A DNA stretch of 64,000 bases from contig NZ_JAXBME010000018.1 in NCBI RefSeq assembly GCF_033963835.1, positions 35,837 through 99,836 of the forward strand, in the 5' to 3' direction. The first letter of the stretch is position 1. Each line of letters begins with the position of its first letter. A model generated the notes under the pieces. The model was not told where the DNA came from. It saw only the letters and a program-made list of their open reading frames with translations, and made no database searches. Source of the stretch: Cytobacillus sp. IB215665 (lineage in GTDB: Bacteria > Bacillota > Bacilli > Bacillales > SM2101). This document shows positions 9,256 to 18,104 of the stretch, piece after piece. A program made the translations under genes and the position numbers.

Positions 9256-10899
9256 TTGAATAAACCTATCAAAATTGCCATGGTGCTCAGCATCATGGCA
9301 ATTCTTATTATGTTTGTAACTATATTTGATGAAAACAATCAACAACAAGCATTAGCAGGAGAAATAGACGACTATAGTGATGCTGCTCAGGACCTGATCG
9401 AAGAAAATAATATACCATTAGAAAATTACGATGGATACCCATTAAATGAATCAATGCTCCTCAAGTACGGTATGATCGTGTATGGAGACGAGGATACAGT
9501 TATAAATAATGGGACAAATAATGATGTGAAAGATGGAGAAAGTCGTTATCTAGGGTATGATGCAGATGGAAATCTATATCAAAATTATAAATTTCCTCAC
9601 GACTACGATGCGACAGGTGATGTTGATAAAGACTGGATAAAAACTCCTTGGGAAGACCAAACAGGAATAGATAAAGGTATAAATGAGCCAAATTATGACT
9701 TATATCCTGGTTTAAAAGAAAAGGCAATAGAACTATTGGAAACCATGCTCGACCCCTACGATCCCAGCAACCAAAAAAACCCACCAACAGGTCGAACATG
9801 GCTCGAAGCATTTAATGCCCTTACTGGTGAGAATTGGACAGCTGAAACCTTGCTTGATTACGCAGTTATTCATAATTTTGCATCAGAATTAGGTCAAGGG
9901 TCAGTCACGTTGTGGAATCGTGGTGGAGACGGCAATTGGTGGTATCAAACGTTTATTATTCCACCGCTTGATGGATTTGTTGAGGATGGCTGCCAAATAG
10001 ACTGTGGTGGTGATGATGGCGGTGGAGACGGTGATCCGGATGATCCAGATAACCCAACTGATCCAAATGATCCTGACATTCCAGTCGATTACTCTTGCTC
10101 TAATAATTGTGGTGGCTCAAAAACAAGTGCAGTCACGTTTACTGAGATTTATACAGTTTGTGAAACGGATGAAAATGATCAAATTTTTTGCTATGAAGAA
10201 GAGAAAGACTACTACGAATACTTATCTTCAAGCATTGTAGGACTTGATAACTCAATGGTGCAAGCAGGTTTTGGATTCACTTTTCAAGTTAAAACAAGTT
10301 ATACAAACCAATACTTTGGTCCAGATGAAGCACCAGGACCAACAAGTGTAACGGTTTCTTTCCCTGCCTCAGATAGTTTTTTACCCACTTCGGTTTCATT
10401 GATTCCAGAAAATCCTGCTGGTTCATGGGAAAATACTTGGACACTACCTGAAGTCTATGTAGAAAAATTTAGTGGCAATATGTTTTATAGCTCTTTTGAT
10501 CCAAATCGTGATGTTAATGATCAATTATTAAATGGTGGAAAAAAATGGTTCACTCCTTTTAAGCAACCAGATGGTGCCTATGATTTCACAGTTAAGACGA
10601 GTGGTGCTGGAACAGAAGGACTATACGACTGTAAAGCAGAGTGTGTACTTGTAAAGGGTAGTCCGTTTGATGATTATGTTGTTCGCCTAGTAAGACCTGA
10701 TAACCCTTTTCCTAGTGGAGTTGTAGGAGAAAATTGGCAAGGAAACGAATGGATTTTACACAGTTTAACGGATTGGTATTACAAAGAGGAAGAACAAGGG
10801 GATTTCCCGATAGAAACAGGAGAATGGATGCTAAACAACGGATTAGAATATGAATACGAGTCGGACGAAGTAGATCCTGATTCAGATGAATGGAGATGA
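9256..10899 (+). CDS. Acidic secreted or membrane-anchored protein of unknown function
   Basis: A 547-residue protein starting with TTG; GGGAGGG 9-15 bases upstream decides the start. One N-terminal hydrophobic helix (about residues 7-23) acts as signal or anchor. The rest is acidic and extracellular. A Gly/Asp linker (about 250-280) carries short Asp-Pro-rich repeats and lies beside four cysteines (CQIDC and CSNNC), with further pairs later (VCETDENDQIFC and CKAEC), so disulfide bonds are likely. The C-terminal domain is rich in aromatic residues. I do not recognise a family. It sits three bases after the SLH gene, which suggests joint expression and a surface role. Confidence 0.7.
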   Translation: MNKPIKIAMVLSIMAILIMFVTIFDENNQQQALAGEIDDYSDAAQDLIEENNIPLENYDGYPLNESMLLKYGMIVYGDEDTVINNGTNNDVKDGESRYLGYDADGNLYQNYKFPHDYDATGDVDKDWIKTPWEDQTGIDKGINEPNYDLYPGLKEKAIELLETMLDPYDPSNQKNPPTGRTWLEAFNALTGENWTAETLLDYAVIHNFASELGQGSVTLWNRGGDGNWWYQTFIIPPLDGFVEDGCQIDCGGDDGGGDGDPDDPDNPTDPNDPDIPVDYSCSNNCGGSKTSAVTFTEIYTVCETDENDQIFCYEEEKDYYEYLSSSIVGLDNSMVQAGFGFTFQVKTSYTNQYFGPDEAPGPTSVTVSFPASDSFLPTSVSLIPENPAGSWENTWTLPEVYVEKFSGNMFYSSFDPNRDVNDQLLNGGKKWFTPFKQPDGAYDFTVKTSGAGTEGLYDCKAECVLVKGSPFDDYVVRLVRPDNPFPSGVVGENWQGNEWILHSLTDWYYKEEEQGDFPIETGEWMLNNGLEYEYESDEVDPDSDEWR

Positions 10900-11174
10900 T
10901 TATTCATATTCCTTTTAAGCCTTTCTGCACATTAAGCAGGAGGGCTTTTTTTATTTGTCTTAGGGAGAGAAGTAAATTTGAAAGGTGTGAGAAAATCATA
11001 AAACATTCGATTTTTATAGTATGTTCATTTGCAATTCTCTTAGTGTTTATGCATTCTATCTTAACTTTCGTTGAGCAAGTACCCTCAGTGACCTTGAAAC
11101 CAACAATTATATATTTTTCCATTGTTCTTTATGTTCTATTTATTGCGATGGTGGCGCATAAGCTATTTGATTAA
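10890..11174 (+). CDS. Possible small two-helix membrane protein (start uncertain)
   Basis: The frame is open from an ATG at 10890, but that start lies inside the previous gene and would translate through the terminator hairpin. The credible part is the last 60 residues: two hydrophobic helices (SIFIVCSFAILLVFMHSIL and TIIYFSIVLYVLFIAMVA). An AAAGGTGTG sequence at 10980-10988 could serve as a ribosome site, but no ATG, GTG or TTG follows it in frame. A non-standard start or a decayed start codon would explain this. The stretch could also be non-functional. Confidence 0.3.
   Translation: MEMIIHIPFKPFCTLSRRAFFICLRERSKFERCEKIIKHSIFIVCSFAILLVFMHSILTFVEQVPSVTLKPTIIYFSIVLYVLFIAMVAHKLFD
10917..10952 (+). 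terminator. Strong intrinsic terminator
   Basis: AAGCCTTTCTGC (10917-10928) pairs over 12 bp, with G-U pairs, to GCAGGAGGGCTT (10936-10947) around a 7-base loop, followed by seven T. It lies just after the acidic protein gene and probably ends the T4SS/SLH transcript. Confidence 0.75.
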
Positions 11175-11226
11175 GTTAGAAATAGACCATATCGAATAGG
11201 GAAGATATTTTGAAAGGAGAAGTATT

Positions 11227-12690
11227 ATGAACGTTCATTTAGTATTCGATTCAGACCACATAGAGGTATTAAAAGATGAGCTAGAACAAATAAACTACAG
11301 TGTAAAAGAAACAGACACGAGCCTTGATACATTTGCACAATGGGCTCAGTCTAACGGACAAAACCATTCAGAAGTAGCTTTCGTTTATGGCGGGGTTAAT
11401 GTAAGTAAATATGATTCTGCATATAGTCATAGACAAGCGGTGTTCGAAAGAATACGACAAGTAAGAATATCACGGCCAGAATTACGTCTTGTGCTTTTAT
11501 TCCCTGCAGAAGTACAACAAGATGAACAATTCCTACAAAAACTTATTCAACTTGGTATCTATGATTTGTACTTCGATGATGAACCCAACCTGAATGACAT
11601 TGATGAATCATTAAAAAGAACTCGCACATTGGCTGATGTAGAACACTTGATTACCGGCTATAAGGGTACATCAAATGATGGAATTACTGAAACCAGTCAA
11701 TATAATCAATACTTTCCAGAAGAAGAAACACAGGAAATAGAGTCTGATTCTAAATTTAAAGTCAAAAAGGCAAAAGAGGAAGGGAAAAAGAAACTTCTCT
11801 TTCAAAAGGGAGATTCAGGGTCAAAACCTATAAAACTACCAAGTTTCAAATTAAAAAACCCGTTGGAGAACGTAAACATTAAAGCTCCTTCATTTTCATT
11901 TAACCTGAACGTTGGGAAGAATACTACAAATCATCTGATCCAGTCGAAAGTAATTGTTGTAGGTTCTCTACATGGTGGAGCTGGATCAACATTTTTGATT
12001 CATAACTTTATGGAATATATAACTGAACAGGGTTTACAAACTGGTGTTTTAGAAGCAACTGATCAATCTCCAGTATGGCTACAAATCATTGGAAGGGAAA
12101 TTGGACATATACCAAATTCGTTTAAGTCTTGGGTTTCACAAGTAAAACAAGAGAATTGCATTAATAGTGACGTGAAAATACAAACAGAAAACAACATCGT
12201 TATCCCCTTATCTTCGAAAGATTCATTAGAGGGTATCGATAATGACATATACCGTACTGTGATTTTTAATGCAAAACAAATACCTTTACTGTTTGTTGAT
12301 ATATCAACAGATTGGGAGAGCGAATTTGCAAAAGAAGCGATAAAAGTTTGTGATGAATTTTGGGTAGTTGTGAATCCTGATCCTAATCATTTGAATTCTC
12401 AACGACACAAAAAGAAAACAGTTATGAACCTTGCTTATCAGTTAGTAGGAGAAGATAATTGCAAGTTTATTGGTAACAAATGGGGGAAAGGCATTGATAA
12501 TGATGAATTTCCAGTGTTACCAGAGATAAGGTTGCCTTATTTTGAAAAAGGAATTAAAGCCAATATGCAAGGAACACCGTTATATTCATTAAATCCTCGT
12601 TTATTTAACAAGGATTTTAAGATATTAGGTAAAAGGGTGGTTCAGCCAATCAAAACAAAACAATCATTTTTTGAAGTAAAGGGAGGATGA
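11227..12690 (+). CDS. TadZ/CpaE-like protein with degenerate P-loop (first copy)
   Basis: A 487-residue protein with a receiver-like N-terminal domain (about residues 1-140), a charged linker, and a ParA/MinD-type domain from about 240. The P-loop is altered: the segment GSLHGGAGSTF keeps the glycines but lacks the lysines of KGGxGKT, so ATP hydrolysis is unlikely. TadZ/CpaE proteins place Tad pili at a cell site, and many members are such pseudo-ATPases. It starts the Tad gene run with an AAAGGAG site and is followed eight bases later by an intact ParA-like ATPase. The receiver-like domain lacks an obvious phospho-acceptor Asp. Confidence 0.65.
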   Translation: MNVHLVFDSDHIEVLKDELEQINYSVKETDTSLDTFAQWAQSNGQNHSEVAFVYGGVNVSKYDSAYSHRQAVFERIRQVRISRPELRLVLLFPAEVQQDEQFLQKLIQLGIYDLYFDDEPNLNDIDESLKRTRTLADVEHLITGYKGTSNDGITETSQYNQYFPEEETQEIESDSKFKVKKAKEEGKKKLLFQKGDSGSKPIKLPSFKLKNPLENVNIKAPSFSFNLNVGKNTTNHLIQSKVIVVGSLHGGAGSTFLIHNFMEYITEQGLQTGVLEATDQSPVWLQIIGREIGHIPNSFKSWVSQVKQENCINSDVKIQTENNIVIPLSSKDSLEGIDNDIYRTVIFNAKQIPLLFVDISTDWESEFAKEAIKVCDEFWVVVNPDPNHLNSQRHKKKTVMNLAYQLVGEDNCKFIGNKWGKGIDNDEFPVLPEIRLPYFEKGIKANMQGTPLYSLNPRLFNKDFKILGKRVVQPIKTKQSFFEVKGG

Positions 12691-12697
12691 AAAAGTT

Positions 12698-13558
12698 ATG
12701 ATGACTTATGATTTGAAAAATGTTACAGCCCCTGCGTTTACTCAACCATTGAAAACACACACAACAAAGTCGATGAACAGAAAAAAACTGATAGTCGTTG
12801 GATCAAGTGGAAAAGGAGGGACAGGCAAAACTACAATATCAACTAACTTAGCATTGTTTTATAAAAACTTAGGGCATTCCGTTGTACTTTGTGATTTTGA
12901 TACACCACATGGTGACGTAGCATCAATGTTACAAGTATCAGATAATCGCAATATTAAGACATGGTTGACTGTACCTCATGATATCCCAACACACATCCAA
13001 GAAAACCTCTTAGTGACGACAGAAGAAGGATTGAAGGTCTTACCGTCTATACAAAGTGCCGAAGAGGAGCAACTGGTTAATAATGAATTACTTGCTAAGA
13101 AAATCATCAATAATTTAAGAGAATACGATGTGGTGATTATTGATGCCGCACCAAAATTTGATTATTTAATAGAAGAAGCATACAAACAAGCGACAGATAT
13201 CATTCTAGTTAGTGATCCTAATACGATATCTTTAAATAACATTTACCGAGGCTATTCTCATTTGAGGAACAAAATTAAAGGCTTAGATGTTCGAAAAGTT
13301 ACACTTCTTGTCAATAAAGTTCAAGGCAAAATTGGTAAAGATGTTGGGGAATATCGAAGACTTACTACCATTGATAACATTTATGAGTTACCATTTGAAC
13401 CTAAAATGCAACTTTGGCAAAATGACGGGATCATTCCAATTCGTAATAAACAACGTTCTAAATTATCTAAATCTATTATTGAAATAGGTGATTATATTTA
13501 TCCTTCAATGAATGGGTATGGAGGAAAGAAAGGAAGAGTCAAATGGAAACGCGGATAA
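12698..13558 (+). CDS. ParA/MinD-like ATPase of the Tad locus (TadZ-type)
   Basis: A 286-residue ATPase with an intact deviant Walker A motif KGGTGKTT at residues 39-46, then CDFDTPHGDVASML and YDVVIIDAAPKFDY as the switch and Walker B regions. Placement inside the pilus genes argues for TadZ-like pilus positioning rather than plasmid partition; no ParB-like gene lies nearby. It may pair with the degenerate copies at 11227 and 16447. A plasmid-partition role cannot be excluded from sequence alone. Its 3' end overlaps the prepilin peptidase start by 16 bases. Confidence 0.72.
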   Translation: MMTYDLKNVTAPAFTQPLKTHTTKSMNRKKLIVVGSSGKGGTGKTTISTNLALFYKNLGHSVVLCDFDTPHGDVASMLQVSDNRNIKTWLTVPHDIPTHIQENLLVTTEEGLKVLPSIQSAEEEQLVNNELLAKKIINNLREYDVVIIDAAPKFDYLIEEAYKQATDIILVSDPNTISLNNIYRGYSHLRNKIKGLDVRKVTLLVNKVQGKIGKDVGEYRRLTTIDNIYELPFEPKMQLWQNDGIIPIRNKQRSKLSKSIIEIGDYIYPSMNGYGGKKGRVKWKRG

Positions 13559-14076
13559 TACTCTTTTTTCTATTCATTTCTATTTATCACTTGTTAAACG
13601 TGTATACAGACATCAGGTATAGAAAAACTAAAAATTTGTGGCATTTACTGTTCTTCATAGGAGGAACGGTATTTTATTTTGTTCAAGGATTATCACTCTT
13701 TAATTACTTTTTGATATTGATTTTAGCTTTTATTATTGGTCGATTTATCGAAGCTCTAAAATTTACATGGCCCGGAGATACAAAGATGTGTGTTGTCTCT
13801 ATTATTTGGCTTGCGGGGCTCAAAGAAATCTTTCCAACTACTACAGTTATGGGGTTATATATTATTTTTCTACTTATTGTCTTAATTTCAGCTTATGCAG
13901 TTGTTATTTACAAGAAGGGCTTCATTTGGACATTTAAAATTCATATGGAGAATTTAAAGGTCTTAATGATTTTCAAAAAAATCTTGTATTCTGAAAAAGC
14001 TTTTGATCGTTATCCAGGTGCGGTTGCTATAAGTATAGGAACCTATTTATATGCAATTCTTCTACTGGTGAGGTGA
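13543..14076 (+). CDS. tadV: Prepilin peptidase (TadV/CpaA, family A24)
   Basis: A 177-residue membrane aspartic peptidase that cuts the leader from Tad prepilins. The first catalytic Asp is D23 (YTDIRYRKTKNLWH) and the second is D79 in WPGDTK, standing for the usual GxGD. About five membrane helices surround them. Short length without a methylase domain is typical of TadV/CpaA. It overlaps the ATPase gene and precedes the small Tad genes. Its expected substrates are the Flp-like pilin at 22607 and the pseudopilin-like products at 15064 and 28894. Confidence 0.8.
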   Translation: METRIILFFLFISIYHLLNVYTDIRYRKTKNLWHLLFFIGGTVFYFVQGLSLFNYFLILILAFIIGRFIEALKFTWPGDTKMCVVSIIWLAGLKEIFPTTTVMGLYIIFLLIVLISAYAVVIYKKGFIWTFKIHMENLKVLMIFKKILYSEKAFDRYPGAVAISIGTYLYAILLLVR

Positions 14077-14080
14077 TATT

Positions 14081-14407
14081 GTGAAAAACATTATTTCAAT
14101 GGATGATCTGTCAAAGTTGTTATTTGGCTGGAATGATCATTACGGAATCAAACAAAGCCACGGTTCTGTAACGTTTGTTGAGCTTAAGAAAGAATTCAAG
14201 GTCAATGATTTAACAATGTCAGGAGAGCTTATGGAGAAATTACAAAAATACTATCCATATTTAACATTTGAATTTGATAATCAAAACAACAAATTGTTGA
14301 TGAATATTAGTGTTAGAAAAGATTCTCTACCTTCGTTTTTTCATTTTAAAACAGTATTAAGGAAAGTAGAGGAGAAATGGAAAGAAGAGGGAGTGATTGC
14401 AGGGTGA
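14081..14407 (+). CDS. Small soluble protein of the Tad operon, unknown
   Basis: A 108-residue protein with a GTG start; GAGGTGAT 5-12 bases upstream fixes it. No signal peptide or membrane helix is visible; the composition is mixed charged with aromatic residues. It lies four bases after tadV and overlaps the next gene by four bases (GTGA), so it belongs to the operon. I do not recognise a family. It has the same length class and operon context as the protein at 35109, but I see no clear sequence match between them. Confidence 0.6.
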   Translation: MKNIISMDDLSKLLFGWNDHYGIKQSHGSVTFVELKKEFKVNDLTMSGELMEKLQKYYPYLTFEFDNQNNKLLMNISVRKDSLPSFFHFKTVLRKVEEKWKEEGVIAG

Positions 14408-15063
14408 AAAGTATTAAGCTGCACATGTTTGAAAGATTTCTAGCAGTCAGTATTTCTTTACTACTTACTCTTCTTATATTGAGTTATATACCGCTAGAAT
14501 CGAAGTTGGATGAATGGGTAGATATGGGCTTATTTCTGTTTATGCTCTTGAGTCTTGGGATTTTTTGTTTTATTCAAATTCACTTTAAAAAGTGGAAAAG
14601 ATGGGGATATACATTCTCAAGTGATTTAGGTTTGAAAAAAATAGTTATTTTCAAAACAAACCTTCTTACACCAGAGGGGAAAAAGGTATTTGAGCTACAT
14701 CATAAACCACATCCATTAAAACATGGACTGAAATTGAAAAAATATGAAAAAAAAGCAGTCATTCAGTCTTTAAAAAATGACCTTACAAAAGACTTTGCTA
14801 CGCTATCTAAGTTTTGTCAGGAGCAAGATGCCTATTTAGTGACTATTACTCATAAAAAGATGATAGCAATATGGCAACAAAGCTCTTCATCTTCATTTGA
14901 CATTAAAGAAACAAAAGAAATCAGAGATCCTTTTGTTAGCCCAACGTTGCTTCAGTGGATTCAACTATCTATCTCAACATCTGGAAGAGTAGCTAAGAGG
15001 CCTAAGTCTAAAGAATGGAATACGTTTGTATTTCATGCAATACAAGGAGGTGAATCATGTTAG
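14404..15063 (+). CDS. Membrane protein of the Tad operon, unknown
   Basis: The frame is open from ATG 14377, but GTG at 14404 overlaps the previous stop (GTGA) in the usual coupled way and gives a protein that begins just before its first helix, so it is preferred. About 219 residues: two N-terminal membrane helices (FLAVSISLLLTLLILSYI and LFLFMLLSLGIFCFIQI), then a basic cytoplasmic domain of about 145 residues. No motif is recognised. The position suggests a Tad assembly accessory protein. Confidence 0.6.
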   Translation: MKSIKLHMFERFLAVSISLLLTLLILSYIPLESKLDEWVDMGLFLFMLLSLGIFCFIQIHFKKWKRWGYTFSSDLGLKKIVIFKTNLLTPEGKKVFELHHKPHPLKHGLKLKKYEKKAVIQSLKNDLTKDFATLSKFCQEQDAYLVTITHKKMIAIWQQSSSSSFDIKETKEIRDPFVSPTLLQWIQLSISTSGRVAKRPKSKEWNTFVFHAIQGGESC

Positions 15064-15477
15064 ATGGAATCAACTCCAAAGCTTTGGTTTTTTATCATAA
15101 TCGGATCATTATTTGTCTTTTTCTTGATAGATGTAAGTTATCAGATGTTTTTAAGTGATGATGTGAAAAAATCACTAGAAAATTCAATTAAAGGTGGCGT
15201 ACAGCAATCAATTAATAAAGGTACATTAAGGGTGGAAGAAGTCATGACGATTGATAGTGAACGTTTCATTGAATTCCAACAATCCCTATATACAAATAAT
15301 CAAAGTGTGAGGAATGCAGAAGAAAGAACATATTTTCATGCTACTTCAGAGTTTCCTCCTATGGTCACTCTACATTCAGCAGGAGCATCAGAAAGCTCCT
15401 TTAAAAAAGCTTTTGATGAAGATCCTATTGTCACAACTAACAAAAAAGAAATAGCAATAATGGAAAAAATCAAGTAA
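15064..15477 (+). CDS. TadE-like membrane-anchored minor pilin candidate
   Basis: A 137-residue protein with one N-terminal helix (LWFFIIIGSLFVFFLIDV) preceded by only six residues, then a hydrophilic exported domain. This single-anchor shape is that of TadE/TadF minor pseudopilins, and the neighbours (tadV upstream, cpaB downstream) agree. ATG directly follows the previous TAG; a GGAGGTG site lies 11 bases upstream. A Glu five residues into the helix, usual in type IV pilins, is absent, so leader cleavage is uncertain. Confidence 0.5.
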   Translation: MESTPKLWFFIIIGSLFVFFLIDVSYQMFLSDDVKKSLENSIKGGVQQSINKGTLRVEEVMTIDSERFIEFQQSLYTNNQSVRNAEERTYFHATSEFPPMVTLHSAGASESSFKKAFDEDPIVTTNKKEIAIMEKIK

Positions 15478-15496
15478 CGAAAGGGGAAGTTTAAAT

Positions 15497-16441
15497 ATGA
15501 AATTAAGTACACTTGCAAAAAAACGTATACTCGCTGGAGTAGGTGCTGTCGTAGTGGTGACAGCATTTTATTTTTACAATGATGCAGCCGTTGAACAAAA
15601 AATTTCACCAGTTAAAGTTGTTTTCGCTAAAACAGATATACCACCGCATACCCAAATCACAGAAGAAATGGTATTCGAAAAAGTAGTACCTGGTCAAGCG
15701 ATTCCACCAAATGCTTTATCAGAGGTACAGCAAGTCATCGGAAAATGGACTGTAGATGGATATGGAGTAGCTAAAAACTCACTTGTATACAATGGGAAAA
15801 TACTAGATACAGGAGATATGCCAGATGCTGCGATATTAAATTTAGAGGACGGGGAGTATGCGTTCCCTTTGCTTGTAGATCTTGAAACTAGCTCTGGTAA
15901 TGCCATAAGACCAAATTCATATGTAGATCTTTATTTTGTTACGATACAAGATAAAAAACCGTTGACTGGTAAGCTGTATGAACGGATTAGGATTTCAACT
16001 GTAAAAGATTCAAAGACTCAAAATGTATTTGGGGCTGAAAATTATACAGAGTCAGCAGGAACCTCCCAACTACAAAGTAGTCAAGTTGCAAGCTCATCAA
16101 ATAATCCGAGTGCTCTAGCTAAACTTTATACTCTAGCGGTAACTGAAGAACAGCTCGACCTTCTTACAAAGGCAAAAGTAATGGGTAATATTATTCCAGT
16201 CGCAAACAGTGATAGCTATAACGACTCTGTTGAAGGGGAGTACAAGTTAGATAAATCAATGCAAGAGATTCATGATTATATCGAAACAAATTCATATGAT
16301 CAGAAATTGACTGAATTAGAAAATTCAGTTGAACAAGCATCCTTTAAAGTGGGAGATCAATCTGTGGACACAAATAGCGAGCCTGTAGAAACAGAAGATT
16401 CAGCTGTAAATAATGAAGATGAAACAGTGAAAGGTGGATAA
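15497..16441 (+). CDS. cpaB: Flp pilus assembly protein CpaB/RcpC
   Basis: A 314-residue protein with an N-terminal membrane helix (about residues 12-27) followed by the SAF-domain signature of CpaB: VVFAKTDIPPHTQITEEM, then a proline-rich PGQAIPPNAL and later SYVDLYFVTIQD. The C-terminal 60 residues are acidic and likely disordered. CpaB/RcpC is a standard Tad part and in Gram-negatives contacts the outer-membrane secretin; in Gram-positives it probably guides the pilus through the wall. It has a GAAAGGGGAAG ribosome site and lies six bases before the next gene. Confidence 0.8.
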   Translation: MKLSTLAKKRILAGVGAVVVVTAFYFYNDAAVEQKISPVKVVFAKTDIPPHTQITEEMVFEKVVPGQAIPPNALSEVQQVIGKWTVDGYGVAKNSLVYNGKILDTGDMPDAAILNLEDGEYAFPLLVDLETSSGNAIRPNSYVDLYFVTIQDKKPLTGKLYERIRISTVKDSKTQNVFGAENYTESAGTSQLQSSQVASSSNNPSALAKLYTLAVTEEQLDLLTKAKVMGNIIPVANSDSYNDSVEGEYKLDKSMQEIHDYIETNSYDQKLTELENSVEQASFKVGDQSVDTNSEPVETEDSAVNNEDETVKGG

Positions 16442-16446
16442 AAATT

Positions 16447-18072
16447 ATGATTATATTAGCAACGGGTCACAAACAGTTAGATGAGGATTTAAAAAGAGAG
16501 CTGAAAGCAGACATATCTGTAGACTGCTTAGAAAACATTGAATTCACGATTTATTCACATCAGCCAAAAGTGTTGATTTTTAGTGAGTTTATCCCTGTGA
16601 TTAGCCATTTAACAGATCAAAACGAACGTTATCAAGCAATTTATAAAGTACTAGCAACTGTTAGAAATAACGACGTGAGAGTCATCCTTTTAACTACACC
16701 TGAAGCACCTCAATGGTTTCTAGGCAAGTGCGTATCATTAGGTATTTACGACATTATATTAAAGTCTGAGATAGATGGGAGCATAATCCCATCTTTCTTT
16801 TATAATCCCTCAACAAAAGAACAGGCAATTGAGTTATTAAAGTCTTTAGAAAATCATAAATCCAATGTACCAGTTACACCAGTACTACCAGTTGAAGAAA
16901 GAATTGAAAAGAAGAGTGTCGTGAACAATGAAGTGAAGAAAGAACCCGAATCAAAACTTGAACCTGTTGTACAAAAAGAAGTGGTGAGCCCTTCTAATTA
17001 TGCCGATACTCTCACATTACAATCATCAGGTACCACAGGCTTTAAGGTAGAATTCAATAAAGAACCTAAGAATGATACGAATGAACAGAAAGTAGAAAAA
17101 GAAATACATCAAAATGATTCTTTCGTTTCAAATATTACGCCAGCTGAAGATTCTAATGAAACAAATGGTGGGCTTGAGGAAGAGGAGATTAAGAGTAACA
17201 CAATACCTTTTAAACGTGAGAAAAAGAAGCACATCAACCTTTTGGGAGAACAAAAGATCATAAGTTTTTGGGGTGAAAATACAGGGTTAGGTAGCAGAAC
17301 ACTATCACAATCATTTGCTACTCTTGCAGCTGAACGTGGGGCTGAGGTGTTATATGTAGAAATGAACTATTTTACACCTTCATTTGCAGTAACAAGTGGT
17401 CTGAGTCATTCAGACAAGAACTTTTTCAAATATATGACGCATTTTATTGAAAATGAAGATGTTGATATTGAGAAATTCATCGCAAATGTCAGTGAAGTTT
17501 ATGCCGGTAAGAAAAGTGTAAGAAAAGCCATTAGTAAGTTACCTAAAAAACTAGACTTTTTAACATTACCAAGAGGATACGATGTAAATACATCATTCCC
17601 TGAAGTAGATACAAAAATATTCATTAAAGCATATATGGATAACTTACGTGCAAGCAGATATGACATGATTGTTTTAAATTTACCACCTGTTCTACAGAAT
17701 AAGTTTACTTTTCCAATCATGTTAGAGTCTGATCTGATTTTAAATGTAACAACACTTCATCCAGCGCGTGTAATCGGGTATAAAAGTTTAAAAGATCGTT
17801 TATCAAAAACGCCTCTTGATATGGAGAAGTTCCATACAGTTGTAAATATGGTTCATAAAAACTTTAACAAAGAGCAAGTAGAGCTTTTCTTAAATGAGCC
17901 TACTGCTTTTTTCGTTCATTTTGATGAAGTGAGGTTAACAAATGAATTAGACTTGGAAATTGGTTCACCGCTTATTAATCAAGCTGTTGGAGACTACTTA
18001 ACCGAAATTGGTTTATCAAGCAATGAAATGATGGAGACACATAAGAGAAAACGGCTTATTAACTTCAAATAA
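16447..18072 (+). CDS. TadZ/CpaE-like protein with degenerate P-loop (second copy)
   Basis: A 541-residue protein with a receiver-like N-terminal domain (residues 1-125), a long acidic and repetitive linker (about 140-250), then a MinD-like fold starting at KIISFWGENTGLGSRTLS. This P-loop lacks the catalytic lysines, although the surrounding strands (EVLYVEMNYFTP and YDMIVLNLPPV) are preserved. Direct adjacency to cpaB and the TadA genes supports a TadZ/CpaE role in pilus placement. With 11227 and 12698 it makes three members of one family in the locus, two of them inactive by sequence. Confidence 0.65.
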   Translation: MIILATGHKQLDEDLKRELKADISVDCLENIEFTIYSHQPKVLIFSEFIPVISHLTDQNERYQAIYKVLATVRNNDVRVILLTTPEAPQWFLGKCVSLGIYDIILKSEIDGSIIPSFFYNPSTKEQAIELLKSLENHKSNVPVTPVLPVEERIEKKSVVNNEVKKEPESKLEPVVQKEVVSPSNYADTLTLQSSGTTGFKVEFNKEPKNDTNEQKVEKEIHQNDSFVSNITPAEDSNETNGGLEEEEIKSNTIPFKREKKKHINLLGEQKIISFWGENTGLGSRTLSQSFATLAAERGAEVLYVEMNYFTPSFAVTSGLSHSDKNFFKYMTHFIENEDVDIEKFIANVSEVYAGKKSVRKAISKLPKKLDFLTLPRGYDVNTSFPEVDTKIFIKAYMDNLRASRYDMIVLNLPPVLQNKFTFPIMLESDLILNVTTLHPARVIGYKSLKDRLSKTPLDMEKFHTVVNMVHKNFNKEQVELFLNEPTAFFVHFDEVRLTNELDLEIGSPLINQAVGDYLTEIGLSSNEMMETHKRKRLINFK

Positions 18073-18104
18073 TTAATAAATATAATTTTGAGAGGAGATA
18101 CAAT

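Noticed and set aside
12698..13558. Plasmid partition protein ParA
   Set aside because: No ParB-like gene or centromere repeats are next to it and it lies inside the Tad gene run; kept as an alternative only.
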